DNA from: Saprospiraceae bacterium
GTDB lineage: Bacteria > Bacteroidota > Bacteroidia > Chitinophagales > Saprospiraceae
DNA length: 64,000 nt
Direction: 5' to 3'
Assembly (NCBI GenBank): GCA_016711125.1
Contig: JADJTQ010000002.1
Span: forward strand, 248,001 to 312,000
A program made the translations under genes and the position numbers. Of this stretch, positions 20,372 to 28,939 are shown piece after piece; within the stretch, counting starts at the first letter, position 1, and every line of letters begins with the position of its first letter. Under the pieces are notes generated by a model. It was not told the origin of the DNA and did no database searches. It worked only from the letters and a program-made list of their open reading frames with translations.

Positions 20372-20695
20372 GTGACAAGAATAAAACATGCCATAGACCT
20401 CAACATTCTGAAGCACTATGCTTTGGCAACTACGGCCTTATTCGTTTTGTTGGCTACCTATGCCATTTTTCTGATCATCCAATACGGTTTTCTGGAATCG
20501 ATGCACCTCACTCAGGTCCAGAAATTGAGTACGATTGTATTTCTTCTCGTACTGGGTTCAAGTCTGGCAGGTGCGATCTTTCACCATTTGGTCAATTATC
20601 GGCCACGATCTCGCAATGCGTTTGCCTTTGTCTTTTCGGTAAGTACACTGAAGTTTCTTGGTACCTTATTGGCATTTCAGATTTTAGGGTTTTAA
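20372..20695 (+). CDS. Small membrane protein of unknown function
   Basis: A 107-residue hydrophobic protein with three predicted membrane helices (about residues 16-38, 50-68 and 83-105) and basic loops (HHLVNYRPRSRNAF). It starts with GTG at 20372; no ATG lies near the start. I do not recognise the family, but the helix layout and charge pattern suggest a real gene. Confidence 0.55.
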   Translation: MTRIKHAIDLNILKHYALATTALFVLLATYAIFLIIQYGFLESMHLTQVQKLSTIVFLLVLGSSLAGAIFHHLVNYRPRSRNAFAFVFSVSTLKFLGTLLAFQILGF

Positions 20696-20816
20696 CAATT
20701 TATCACGAGCACACCTGCTCTCCGATACTCCATTTATTAGCTAACCATTGGAATCGGCGGCTCGACCTTGAGTCATTTAGTCTGGAGTTTTCTCAAAAAA
20801 TCATCAAATAATGTTT

Positions 20817-20841
20817 TACCGTGCAAAATGAGTGCACGGTA
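20817..20841. repeat. Perfect 9-bp inverted repeat
   Basis: TACCGTGCA at 20817-20825 and TGCACGGTA at 20833-20841 form a perfect hairpin with a seven-base loop, 33 bases upstream of the next start codon. It could be a hairpin or an operator. T runs flank it only weakly, so a terminator is uncertain. Confidence 0.5.
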
Positions 20842-20873
20842 GTAGTTTTACTTTGATTTATCAATTAAAACAA

Positions 20874-21215
20874 ATGATTATGTGTGAGACAAACCATATC
20901 CAGGAGAGAATCGACTCGGTAGCTTTTGATCTTTGCAACAGAGGTGGCAAGTTTTTTGACTTCGCACCAGAAATTTTAGCTAGGCTACTCGACCTTTGTC
21001 CTGAACAAGATGTCTGGCTGTATGAACCGGATCCAACTGATCCAGACGCAAGACTTACCTACGCTACATTCCGTATACAGGCCACCAATGGTACTATCTT
21101 TCATATGAGTTGTTTGCTAAACGATCAGAGTGAGGTGCTAGAATGGATAGGCCCTCATGATTTTCAATTACCAAAAACATTGGAGCCACTGTTTTTACAG
21201 GCCATTGCTGCCTAA
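20874..21215 (+). CDS. Hypothetical protein
   Basis: A 113-residue acidic soluble protein (start at 20874 or ATG 20880, MCETNHIQERIDSVAFDL). No domain is recognised. Composition is typical of coding sequence, with aromatic residues spread along the chain (DVWLYEPDP, FHMSCLLND, EWIGPHDFQLP). Confidence 0.55.
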   Translation: MIMCETNHIQERIDSVAFDLCNRGGKFFDFAPEILARLLDLCPEQDVWLYEPDPTDPDARLTYATFRIQATNGTIFHMSCLLNDQSEVLEWIGPHDFQLPKTLEPLFLQAIAA

Positions 21216-21545
21216 TAAATCAAGATTGTCGCGATCGACCCCTTCACGTTCGGACAGACCAATGCTGACCATGACTCACACTGGGAAAAATGAACCCACA
21301 TTCCACCAATTCTTTCATTTTCAAAGGAAATACACCTTACTTTCACTATTCCAGGTTAATTCCCATTTTGCAGGTTTAGTGACTGCCCAAAGGGAATTAT
21401 CATATTTAACTCATTACTAACAACCCTTCCTAGTGCCAATGACGGCATCCTTCCGATGGCAGTAGTTGATTTAAGCATTAAATCCAAGTATTTCGTATTT
21501 TAGGGATTCGTCGTTATGGTCTTTTCTTAACCAAACATTCCTGGA
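21216..21545. other. Intergenic region without recognised gene
   Basis: About 330 bases upstream of the molybdenum hydroxylase operon. I see no repeat, RNA gene or convincing reading frame; it presumably includes the operon promoter. Confidence 0.4.
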
Positions 21546-22004
21546 ATGAAAGTGAGCTTTTCCCTCAATCGCAAAGCAGTAGAAGTTGAAGTTGAAGAAA
21601 AAGCAACGCTGCTTTGGACTCTCCGAGACAAATTTCAACTTACTGGCACCAAGTATAGCTGCGGCATCGCTCAATGTGGTTCCTGCACTGTGCATATAGA
21701 AGGTAATCCTGTCAGATCTTGTATGATGCCAATGCGGGCCATAGCGGGCAAAGACATCGTGACCATCGAAGGTCTCAGTGAAGGCGATACCAAACACGCA
21801 CTTCAGGATGCTTGGGTTGAAGAGCAAGTACCCCAGTGTGGTTATTGCCAATCTGGCCAGATCATGCAGGCAGCGGCACTCTTAAAGAAAAATCCGAATC
21901 CAACCCGGGAGGAGATCGTCGACTATATGGACGGAGTATTATGCCGTTGTGGAGCCTATATGCGAATTATCAGTGCCATTCAAAGAGTAGCAACAAAGGG
22001 ATAA
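21546..22004 (+). CDS. (2Fe-2S)-binding subunit of molybdenum hydroxylase (IorA type)
   Basis: The 152-residue protein has a plant-type ferredoxin domain (CGIAQCGSCTVHI with a further cysteine in RSCMMP) and a C-terminal [2Fe-2S] domain (QCGYCQSGQIMQA and LCRCGAYMRI). This is the small subunit of xanthine-oxidase-family enzymes such as isoquinoline 1-oxidoreductase. It passes electrons from the molybdenum subunit encoded four bases downstream. Confidence 0.95.
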   Translation: MKVSFSLNRKAVEVEVEEKATLLWTLRDKFQLTGTKYSCGIAQCGSCTVHIEGNPVRSCMMPMRAIAGKDIVTIEGLSEGDTKHALQDAWVEEQVPQCGYCQSGQIMQAAALLKKNPNPTREEIVDYMDGVLCRCGAYMRIISAIQRVATKG

Positions 22005-22007
22005 ATC

Positions 22008-24200
22008 ATGAAAACAACGACTACCATATCAAGAAGAAAGTTTCTAAACCGGGTTGGAGGTGTCACTTTCGTGATATCGGCGGGTGCTTTGGCACCTACT
22101 TTGATCACCGCAGCTTTCGACAAATCTCTTAATGGGACTAAGACCATATCTGCCTGGGTGCATATCGGAGAGGACAATCAAGTGACCATTCTAAATCCTG
22201 CAGCTGAAATGGGGCAGGGCTCCATGACGGCATTGGCAGTGATCATTGCTGAGGAACTTGACGTTGATTGGGCCAATGTTACGATTCAAGATTCACCAAT
22301 CGAACCGGATGTCTACGGTCTGCAATGGGGAGGCCGTCTAGGAGGGCCGATGATTACCGTTGGCAGCCGTACAGTTCGCGGCTATTACTTGGCACTTAGG
22401 TTGGCAGGTGCGCAAGCTCGAAAAGTCCTAATGCAACATGTTGCCACTAAATGGGGTGTGCCTATCACAGAGTTAAACTCCGATTCAGGTGTAGTAATCC
22501 ACGAAAAATCTGGTCAAAAGGTAACCTACGGTACGATTGTAGCCACTTTAAAACTGCCGGAAAAACTACCAGAGGTAACCGAAGTTGATCTTAAGAACCC
22601 AAAAGAGTTCAGGCTTATTGGCAAGAAGGTCTCACGGTTTGATATACCAACAAAATCAGACGGGACTGCTCAATATGCGATTGATGTACAAGTGCCCGGT
22701 ATGCTTTATGCGGTCATTTCAAGATCTCCGGTCAACGGAGCTAAACCAACCTTGCTGAATGAACAGCAAATTCTGACCATGAAAGGAATCTACAGAGTGA
22801 TACCTCTAAATCATGGCATCGGTATCGTGGGTGAAAGCTTCGAATTATGTCAGGAAGCCAGAAAAAGTTTGAAGATTGATTGGAGCCCTGGAGCTAAAGC
22901 TACAAACTACCAAAGTGTTGAAGCCTACGATTCATACCAAAATAAGGCCAATAGCCACGAGAAAGGGGAAGTAATTACGGAAGAGGGCAATGTAAATGAT
23001 GCTCTGGCATCAGCGGCGAGGACCTTTGAATCCAACTATAAGAATGACTTCGTTTATCACGCGCAAATGGAACCTCTCAATGCAGTGGTCACCGTGGCGG
23101 AAGATGGTAAAAGCGCCGAGGCATGGGTCGGATCCCAAGCCCACGATGGCGCAAGAAAATCCGTAGCTGACGTATTGGGTATTCCATTTAGTGATGTTAC
23201 CTATCATAGCTGTTATCTTGGAGGTGGTTTTGGAAGAAGGTCGATGAGTGACTATGTCGAAGAAGCTACACATCTCTCCAATGCGGTTAAACGTCCGGTT
23301 AAACTAGTGTGGAGCCGGGAAGATGACATGCAGTATGGGGCTTTCCGACCCATCTCTCTCCAGCGAATGCGCGCTGGTGTGGATGCCGAAGGAAACATCA
23401 CGGCTTGGAGCCATCAGATCGTAGGTACCGGAGATGGCTTAATGAGCTCGGGAGCTAAAAGTCCCTATTACACCATACCCAACCAATATATTGATCTACA
23501 TAATATGGACGCCGGTGTGCGAACCAAACATTGGCGTTCAGTCGGTCACGGTCCTAATAAATATGCGATTGAAGCTTTTATTGATGAAGTAACCATGGCA
23601 GTAAACAAAGACCCGTATCAAATGCGCCGGCATCTTCTTCGCAACAATCCCAGAGAACTGGCCGTTGTGGATAAAGTCGCCGAAATGTGCCAATGGGGAT
23701 CTCCCCTGCCAGAAGGTCGCGCCCGGGGTATGGCCTTTGCCGAAAGAAGCGGTGCCCTGGTAGCCGGAGTCGCCGAGATTTCGGTAGATCGAGATAAAGG
23801 CAAAATCAAAGTACACCGTTTTTGGTGTGCCATGGATGCCGGAGTGGTCGTGCAACCAGACAATGCCATTGCCCAGTTGGAGGGTGGGGTGATCTTCGGG
23901 ATCAGTAGTGTCATGCATGAAAGCATCACTTTTAAAGATGGAGCCGTTGAACAGTCCAATTTTCACAATTACCACATTGCCCGCATGTCGGATGCTCCCG
24001 AATCGATCGAATGCCATATTATTCCATCTCAAGAAGCTCCGGCGGGAGTGGGCGAAGCCAGCACACCGGTAGTGGGAGGTGCTATTGCCAATGCATTCCT
24101 AGCCCTTACAGGTAAAGCTTTATGTCATATGCCTTTTACCTCTGAGAAGGTGAAGGAGGTCTTGGAGGAGTATGGGAAGTCGGAAAACGGACAGCGGTAG
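22008..24200 (+). CDS. Molybdopterin-binding subunit of xanthine dehydrogenase family (IorB type)
   Basis: The 730-residue protein starts with a twin-arginine signal (SRRKFLNRVGGVTFVISAG) and contains molybdopterin-domain segments including AEMGQGSMTALAVIIAEEL, CYLGGGFGRRSMSDYVEEA and PAGVGEASTPVVGGAIANA, the last with the catalytic glutamate. It would hydroxylate an aromatic or aldehyde substrate in the periplasm, with the small iron-sulfur protein just upstream as partner. Export of the whole complex is expected through the Tat signal. The substrate is unknown. Confidence 0.93.
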   Translation: MKTTTTISRRKFLNRVGGVTFVISAGALAPTLITAAFDKSLNGTKTISAWVHIGEDNQVTILNPAAEMGQGSMTALAVIIAEELDVDWANVTIQDSPIEPDVYGLQWGGRLGGPMITVGSRTVRGYYLALRLAGAQARKVLMQHVATKWGVPITELNSDSGVVIHEKSGQKVTYGTIVATLKLPEKLPEVTEVDLKNPKEFRLIGKKVSRFDIPTKSDGTAQYAIDVQVPGMLYAVISRSPVNGAKPTLLNEQQILTMKGIYRVIPLNHGIGIVGESFELCQEARKSLKIDWSPGAKATNYQSVEAYDSYQNKANSHEKGEVITEEGNVNDALASAARTFESNYKNDFVYHAQMEPLNAVVTVAEDGKSAEAWVGSQAHDGARKSVADVLGIPFSDVTYHSCYLGGGFGRRSMSDYVEEATHLSNAVKRPVKLVWSREDDMQYGAFRPISLQRMRAGVDAEGNITAWSHQIVGTGDGLMSSGAKSPYYTIPNQYIDLHNMDAGVRTKHWRSVGHGPNKYAIEAFIDEVTMAVNKDPYQMRRHLLRNNPRELAVVDKVAEMCQWGSPLPEGRARGMAFAERSGALVAGVAEISVDRDKGKIKVHRFWCAMDAGVVVQPDNAIAQLEGGVIFGISSVMHESITFKDGAVEQSNFHNYHIARMSDAPESIECHIIPSQEAPAGVGEASTPVVGGAIANAFLALTGKALCHMPFTSEKVKEVLEEYGKSENGQR

Positions 24201-24431
24201 ACATCTGAAAACTCCAAGGAGATGACTGTTAAATGAATGTCATTGCTAGGAAAATGTGCTTGAGAATTATGCTGAATCTTCCAAAAACTCGACCTTTCTA
24301 TTCGATTGACTATCCTTACTTTCAATCATAGATAAATAGTTTAGAAGTCATAGTTTGATGGTTTCATAGACCAGATGAGCCATTACTCAAAATTAAAATA
24401 GTTGAATCGCTAACCCCTTATCATATATTAG

Positions 24432-25310
24432 ATGGTAATAAATTTTGAAGATTTGCTTATCCTTCGCTGTTCAAAAATTCCTTTTTTCCCTTTCTATCTT
24501 GTTCCTCTTATTACTATTTTTTTCACTTGTGCGCCTGAAGCTAGGTTAGATTCTGAGCCACATGAGATCAGGATCATCGCTTCTGACGAAGGTTATGATA
24601 TGCCTGATTCTATCCCTGAAGGTTTAGTGCATATGACCTTTGAAAATAGGGGGCTCGATGATTCACGAAGCTTTGTTCACTAGATTACCCAATGGAATGT
24701 CTGGTCTCAATTACGGAGGCAGTTTCAAACGGGTCTCTATTCCCAGAAGGAGCGATTGATTACTCCGGGCCCGGTCTTTCTTCTCCGGGAGAACACTGTG
24801 AAATTTGGTTACACTTGGATCCCTGGTGATTATATTATGGGTTGCTGGTTTAATTCTCATATTACCTCAATAGCTCCTCAGACGGCACATGTATATGATG
24901 ACACCACAAGTAAAATCTTCGTGCCACAACCGGATGCCATTCTTAAAATGATCGACTATAAATTTGTTCTCGACCGGCCTCTTAAAAAAGGTATCCAGGT
25001 CCTCCAAGTAGAAACGATTGGTCCGTCCATGCACGAAGTTGACTTCTTCCGTCTTCATCCAGACATTACCTTCGAAGATTTCTGGGAGTGGCAACATAAT
25101 GGCAGAAAAGGACCTACGCCGGCCACGGCAATCGGTGGCGTTTTAAATAGTCATAATATGAAGGGGTTTGTCTGGATCAAACAGAATTATAAAGTGGGGA
25201 GATATGTAATTTGGTGCGACATGCCCTTGATGATGAAGGATTCTTCTTTGTCCGAAGATGTCGTACATGCTGATTTGGGGATGTTTATGCAATTTGAGAT
25301 CAAAGATTAG
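24432..25310 (+). pseudogene. Cupredoxin-like lipoprotein, disrupted reading frame
   Basis: The first frame (24432-24683) has a lipoprotein signal ending FFTCAPEA and a segment IPEGLVHMTFENRG typical of cupredoxin-like proteins. It meets TAG at 24681. The other frame then reads TRLPNGMSGLNYGGSFKR up to about 24750, and the first frame resumes as LITPGPVFLLRE and runs to 25310, with a second cupredoxin-like module (HEVDFFRLHPDITFEDF, GRYVIWCDMP). So two compensating frame changes are needed. They may be sequencing indels like others here, or true decay. No copper ligands are certain. Function is unknown. Confidence 0.6.
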
Positions 25311-25450
25311 CTTGGATGTGCCAAGGCGATCACCGGTGGTAAGAACCCCTGGCTATTGCTTTTAAGTTCCAATATTGCAGCTGGAGTCTGGGCTATAGTG
25401 TAAGCGCTCAGAAAGACAGTGTATACTGCAAAAATCAGTGCTTTTTTCAT
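25307..25450 (-). pseudogene. Truncated secreted-protein start
   Basis: A 47-codon minus-strand frame from ATG 25450: MKKALIFAVYTVFLSAYTIA is a clean signal peptide, followed by AAILELKSNSQGFLPPV, the typical opening of large Bacteroidota surface or tail-like proteins that continue for hundreds of residues. Here it stops almost at once and overlaps the end of the cupredoxin-like gene. It looks like the remnant of a longer gene cut off upstream of the element. Confidence 0.45.
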
Positions 25451-25703
25451 TTGGATTCCATATTTAGGATTGGCACGAAATAAAATTCGCGCAAATTCAG
25501 GTATTGCTTAAGAATATTTTTTGTGATGAAAAAAGCAAGTGAATCGTGAGTTAGAGTCGATTTTTACCAAACCGCTCAACATAAGTTTAAAAAAAGGTAG
25601 GCTATCTGACTCAACCAGTACCGCTTGAGTTTCGTGTCTTGGTAATGACCAAAATAGATCGCATAATTATTCAACATATCTAATGCGAACATCTACGAGA
25701 AAC

Positions 25704-25736
25704 AAAAAGGCCCAGCATTTACATTGCTGAGCCTTT
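25704..25736 (-). terminator. Displaced tRNA-Cys terminator
   Basis: On the minus strand AGGCTCAGCA (25734-25725) pairs with TGCTGGGCCT (25717-25708) with one mismatch, followed by TTTTT. It points away from the left att core five bases to its right, exactly where the 3' flank of tRNA-Cys would have been before the element inserted. Confidence 0.7.
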
Positions 25737-25741
25737 CGCTT

Positions 25742-25763
25742 GAGGTCGGTAGCGGATTCGAAC
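25742..25763 (+). other. Left attachment core (attL)
   Basis: A 22-bp copy of the T-arm and acceptor end of tRNA-Cys, starting GAGGTCGG and ending TTCGAAC. The rest of the tRNA is absent here, so this is the duplicated end produced by integration. Confidence 0.85.
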
Positions 25764-25994
25764 TTTTCCTCATAACCGACTCTATATCAGTATTTTATAA
25801 ACTCCTTCTATAGGCTAGGGGATGAATTAGGGGATGAATATCTTTGTTTTTCCCTCTTAAACCACCATTTTCAGCTATGCCTGACTCTTTCATCAAGCTA
25901 TCCAAATAAAGATAAGAAAAACTCCTGTACTCGGTTTTCCACTGTTCTGTTTATGACATTATATCGGTACCATCAGAATAAAAGGAGGATGTCG

Positions 25995-26069
25995 ATGATA
26001 GTGTGGTTGATCATTACTATCGTTGTTTTAGAATTGATATGGTTGATGTATTGTCAGTGCTCTTTTTAA
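25995..26069 (+). CDS. Short hydrophobic peptide, 24 residues (copy 1)
   Basis: ATG 25995 opens a 24-codon frame, MIVWLIITIVVLELIWLMYC plus four residues, which is a single membrane helix. A strong Shine-Dalgarno sequence (AAAGGAGG, 25981-25988) precedes it, very unusual for this phylum. An ATG six bases upstream is in frame too. Size and hydrophobicity resemble type I toxin peptides or phage-type small membrane proteins; this is inference. An identical copy lies in the other repeat. Confidence 0.45.
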   Translation: MIVWLIITIVVLELIWLMYCQCSF

Positions 26070-26372
26070 TCCAAGCATAAGGGGTTAGTCGTCAAAGTCA
26101 TTCTCTCTCAGTATTTATATAGAGCCGACCAATCACATCCTTAGCCCAGAAGAGGATGTCATGATGTAAAACCAAATCTGTCCTACCCTTTCTTATTATG
26201 ACGGTCGGGTAAAGGATCATTATATCAGGACTTGGGGTGAAGATGGTTAGGTCGTTTTAAATGGGGATCTGGTCGATTTTCCGTGACTTCAGATAGGATG
26301 GACTGCTTTTAATCTGTTCTGACCTCTTTCTGTTTCGGTGGCAATTTGGGGGCTATAGTAGTTTTGAGACCT

Positions 26373-26673
26373 TGTTCCAGATGTTCCAGGTTTTTTCGCT
26401 AAACTTTTAAATACATTCATCATAACTCTTTCTTATATATTCTCTTTTCTTTAAAATATCTGGAACAACTGGAACATCCCCTCTACATCCCTTTAAAATT
26501 GGGGGTTATCCTGTTCCAAGTCACTAATATAAAACCGGAACATCCTGGAACATCTGGAACAAAATCACGATGAAATGATAGATTTATCCCCTTTTTTTGG
26601 GTAAAACATCCTCACGATCATCATTTTGGATAAGATATGGGTAAAATGTTCCAGAAATTTGGTTGCATGTTCC
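26373..26673. repeat. Cluster of TGTTCCAG/CTGGAACA sites (left copy)
   Basis: Ten sites sharing the core GGAACA or its complement occur in 300 bases: 26373, 26382, 26460, 26469, 26512, 26536, 26545, 26554, 26647 and 26668. Several are direct pairs nine bases apart and others face each other. This looks like an iteron or arm-site array for a replication initiator, integrase or excisionase; the binding protein is unknown. Confidence 0.7.
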
Positions 26674-26760
26674 TCTTTTTGGGGGGGATAGTGTGTTGAG
26701 AGACGCATTCCGATACTCCAGATATAAACAAAACTGGGAGGCATCAGAATTACATTCGTC

Positions 26761-27426
26761 TCACTCCTTATCAACAAACTCACTGTAATCGAAGGAGATC
26801 TTATGATCTTCAATGAAGTCGATGACCAAAGGGTAAAGATAGAATGGAAATCGGTCAACTTGATTTAAGCTGAATTTGAAAGGGACACCGTCCGAAAGGG
26901 AAAATATTATTTCTTCGTCCTCACGTGCAAAAAAGAATTTTATTGTAGCAAAACCTTCAATTCTTACTTTATGATCTCGAAGGGTTAACTTGGAAATCGA
27001 CAAGTCATCAACAGATTCAAAACTAGTGATCCCAGAGATTTTTGATCTAAATTCATCGACATAATCTCTTTTGAGCAGTTCAAGTAATAGGCTATCCAAA
27101 CCCTCTAGATAGACTTCATGTTTTGGCCTTGGTCTAGCTACTACTAATAAGAATCGTGCATTTGTTGGAAACCTAGATTTTAGAGTCTTTAATTGTTCCT
27201 GAAACGCCCTTTTACTAAATCTCTCATCAGATGCAAATGCTTTAATTTCGAAAAAGAGTAATTCACCACTTTCCTTGTGCTTGGCAATTGCATCTGGTTC
27301 TAATGAAACTTCCAAACCAGCTAGCTTTTCTACAAATTCATACCCTAAGGGTTCATACTTATCCTTTAGTCTGTGATATTCTAACTCTTCAAGAGCCTCG
27401 TAGTATGTTTGGTGAAACTTCCTCAT
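26761..27426 (-). CDS. PD-(D/E)XK nuclease-like protein
   Basis: The 221-residue protein has an N-terminal region of nuclease type: PD at residues 44-45, then FFEIKAF with E60-x-K62 after a short hairpin, the classic PD-(D/E)XK layout. The C-terminal half (from about residue 120) is not recognised. The start overlaps the stop of the upstream RusA-like gene by four bases (ATGA), so it is translationally coupled to it. It is the last gene of a four-gene minus-strand cluster. Nuclease activity is inferred from the motif only. Confidence 0.65.
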   Translation of the reverse strand: MRKFHQTYYEALEELEYHRLKDKYEPLGYEFVEKLAGLEVSLEPDAIAKHKESGELLFFEIKAFASDERFSKRAFQEQLKTLKSRFPTNARFLLVVARPRPKHEVYLEGLDSLLLELLKRDYVDEFRSKISGITSFESVDDLSISKLTLRDHKVRIEGFATIKFFFAREDEEIIFSLSDGVPFKFSLNQVDRFPFYLYPLVIDFIEDHKISFDYSEFVDKE

Positions 27427-27890
27427 ATGAACCTGACACTAGAATTTTGATGATCCGAAACAGAAACATAAAGTATTCTTTCTTGATCATTCCCTATGTT
27501 ATCTATAAAATCATAAATGGCTGCCAAATCAACTAAGTCAATCTCTGTAATGTCTATTTCAAAAACATCTGGAGTTGAATCATGGATCTTCAAGGTTTCT
27601 AGGTAACGGATTTGTCTATCATTTTCGTAAGCCACTCCTTCCAATGAATCCCATAAAGGTTTACTAATATTATCCGCATCAAATCCATGTTTCACCCTGT
27701 GGATGTAAAATACCTTTCCACATAGAGGATCTGCACTGATTAATGGGATTCTGGGAATGGGCTGCATAGTATTTTTGCGATTGTGTTCTCGGATTAGATC
27801 ACTTTGTAATCTCAGAATTGTTTTCCTAGACCTACTGTTCTGAGATACAGGTGTGACATTCCTAGCTACAAAAGAGAAATATTTTGCCAT
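27423..27890 (-). CDS. RusA-like Holliday junction resolvase
   Basis: The 155-residue protein has the RusA active-site pattern at residues 71-91: DADNISKPLWDSLEGVAYEN followed by D91. The spacing matches the catalytic Asp70, Asp72, Lys76 and Asp91 of Escherichia coli RusA almost exactly. RusA dimers resolve four-way DNA junctions. The protein is somewhat longer than E. coli RusA (120 residues), with an N-terminal extension. It overlaps the upstream gene by 29 bases and the downstream gene by four. Confidence 0.8.
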   Translation of the reverse strand: MAKYFSFVARNVTPVSQNSRSRKTILRLQSDLIREHNRKNTMQPIPRIPLISADPLCGKVFYIHRVKHGFDADNISKPLWDSLEGVAYENDRQIRYLETLKIHDSTPDVFEIDITEIDLVDLAAIYDFIDNIGNDQERILYVSVSDHQNSSVRFI

Positions 27891-28633
27891 AATTTGATTT
27901 TCTACTTATACATCTTCCTATATCCAATCGAAACACTTCCCTAGTAAACTCTCGTACCAAAAACAACCTATCATACCAAGTCTGAAACTCAGCAAGATCT
28001 ATGTTGTTTCTCATACTCCCATCTCCTCCTTCCACCAAGATAAGCCAACATTCGTCAAATCTATTCCTCCCCCCCTTTGATTGTTTTTTTTCGATCAATG
28101 ACATCCTGTATATATTCAGTTTTGAGATCATAAAGTATCGCCCCCTTATATCCAACATTACAGCAGATCTGAGTCCAATTTGGTGAGGTTTCTATTTCGA
28201 CATTTGTACCAAGATCATTAAATTCAAAAACATGTCTTGTTCTTTCTAGTCTGATATCGTTGGCATCAAATTCCTCACAAATCACACTAAAAATTTTGTG
28301 CTTTAAGATTCTAATTTTTGAACTAGTTAGCCTTTCTTTACTAAGATCTGCACTAACGTTTATAAACGCCCCAATATCTCCTAATATGGATCTAAACCCG
28401 TCCACAAATAGTTCCTCCAGCTGTGTTTTAAAAGTCTCTAGTCGCTTTCTTTGAGTATGGATCTTATCGTGTTTCAGAAGCAGTTCAGTAAGCTCTAATG
28501 CAAAGATTTTGTCCTCATAATGGACAATGCCGTCTGGCCATTTATTTTCATCCGCTCTTGTCCATCCAGTATCTCGATTAAAAATCTTGGGCACAACCCA
28601 ATCGAAAATTCTGTTTTCTTCTTCAGTCGTCAT
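27862..28633 (-). CDS. Unknown protein of nuclease-helicase cluster (apparent frameshift)
   Basis: Two frames (28061-28633 and 27862-28158) join into about 256 residues if a run of seven G on the coding strand (near 28070-28076) is read as six: KGGRNRFDECWLILVEGG. The N-terminal half contains DGIVHYEDKIFALELTELL, which could be a degenerate PD-(D/E)XK-type core, and the C-terminal half contains EFQTWYDRLFLVREF. I do not recognise the family. Tight packing with the RusA-like gene and location after the helicase suggest a shared function. Confidence 0.6.
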
Positions 28634-28939
28634 TTCTCTAGATATTCAATAACCCCAATCCTCATTTGTCACAGGTAGTTCATTTAGCTGGTCATGATAC
28701 ACTTCGGCATAAACGCATCCAAATACTTGATAAATCGATCATTGAGTTGCCGTTTGAAGTTGGACGTTTGTCCCTTTAATTACATTATGGATCGAATTAA
28801 AGGTGAATGCCATGTGCCTCATCTTAAGACCTTAATTATCAAACCAAGACCTAACCCCCTGGTCTTCTGAGGGGATACTATAAACGATCATAACGTGCAT
28901 TTAATCGAATTCTTGCAAAAACCATTTGAATGCATTCCT
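28634..28939. other. Gap inside the nuclease-helicase cluster
   Basis: About 300 bases without a convincing gene between the helicase and the unknown protein. A 31-codon minus-strand open stretch ending at 28688 (with SNFKRQLNDRFIKYLDAF) has no start codon and may be the tail of a lost gene. A promoter for the three downstream genes could lie here. Confidence 0.4.

Larger units (their letters stand above)
25742..26693 (+). repeat. Long inverted repeat X, left copy
   Basis: This 952-bp stretch recurs in reverse complement at 43184-44136. In the comparison by eye I found differences only in homopolymer length (A4 against A6 near 26167; T7 against T6 near 26592). It contains the att core, a short ORF at 25995-26069 and a cluster of TGTTCCAG-type sites at 26373-26673. 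No larger gene fits inside it. Confidence 0.95.

Noticed and set aside
20131..20406. 91-codon minus-strand frame before the small membrane protein
   Set aside because: It overlaps a better plus-strand gene and has no recognisable features.
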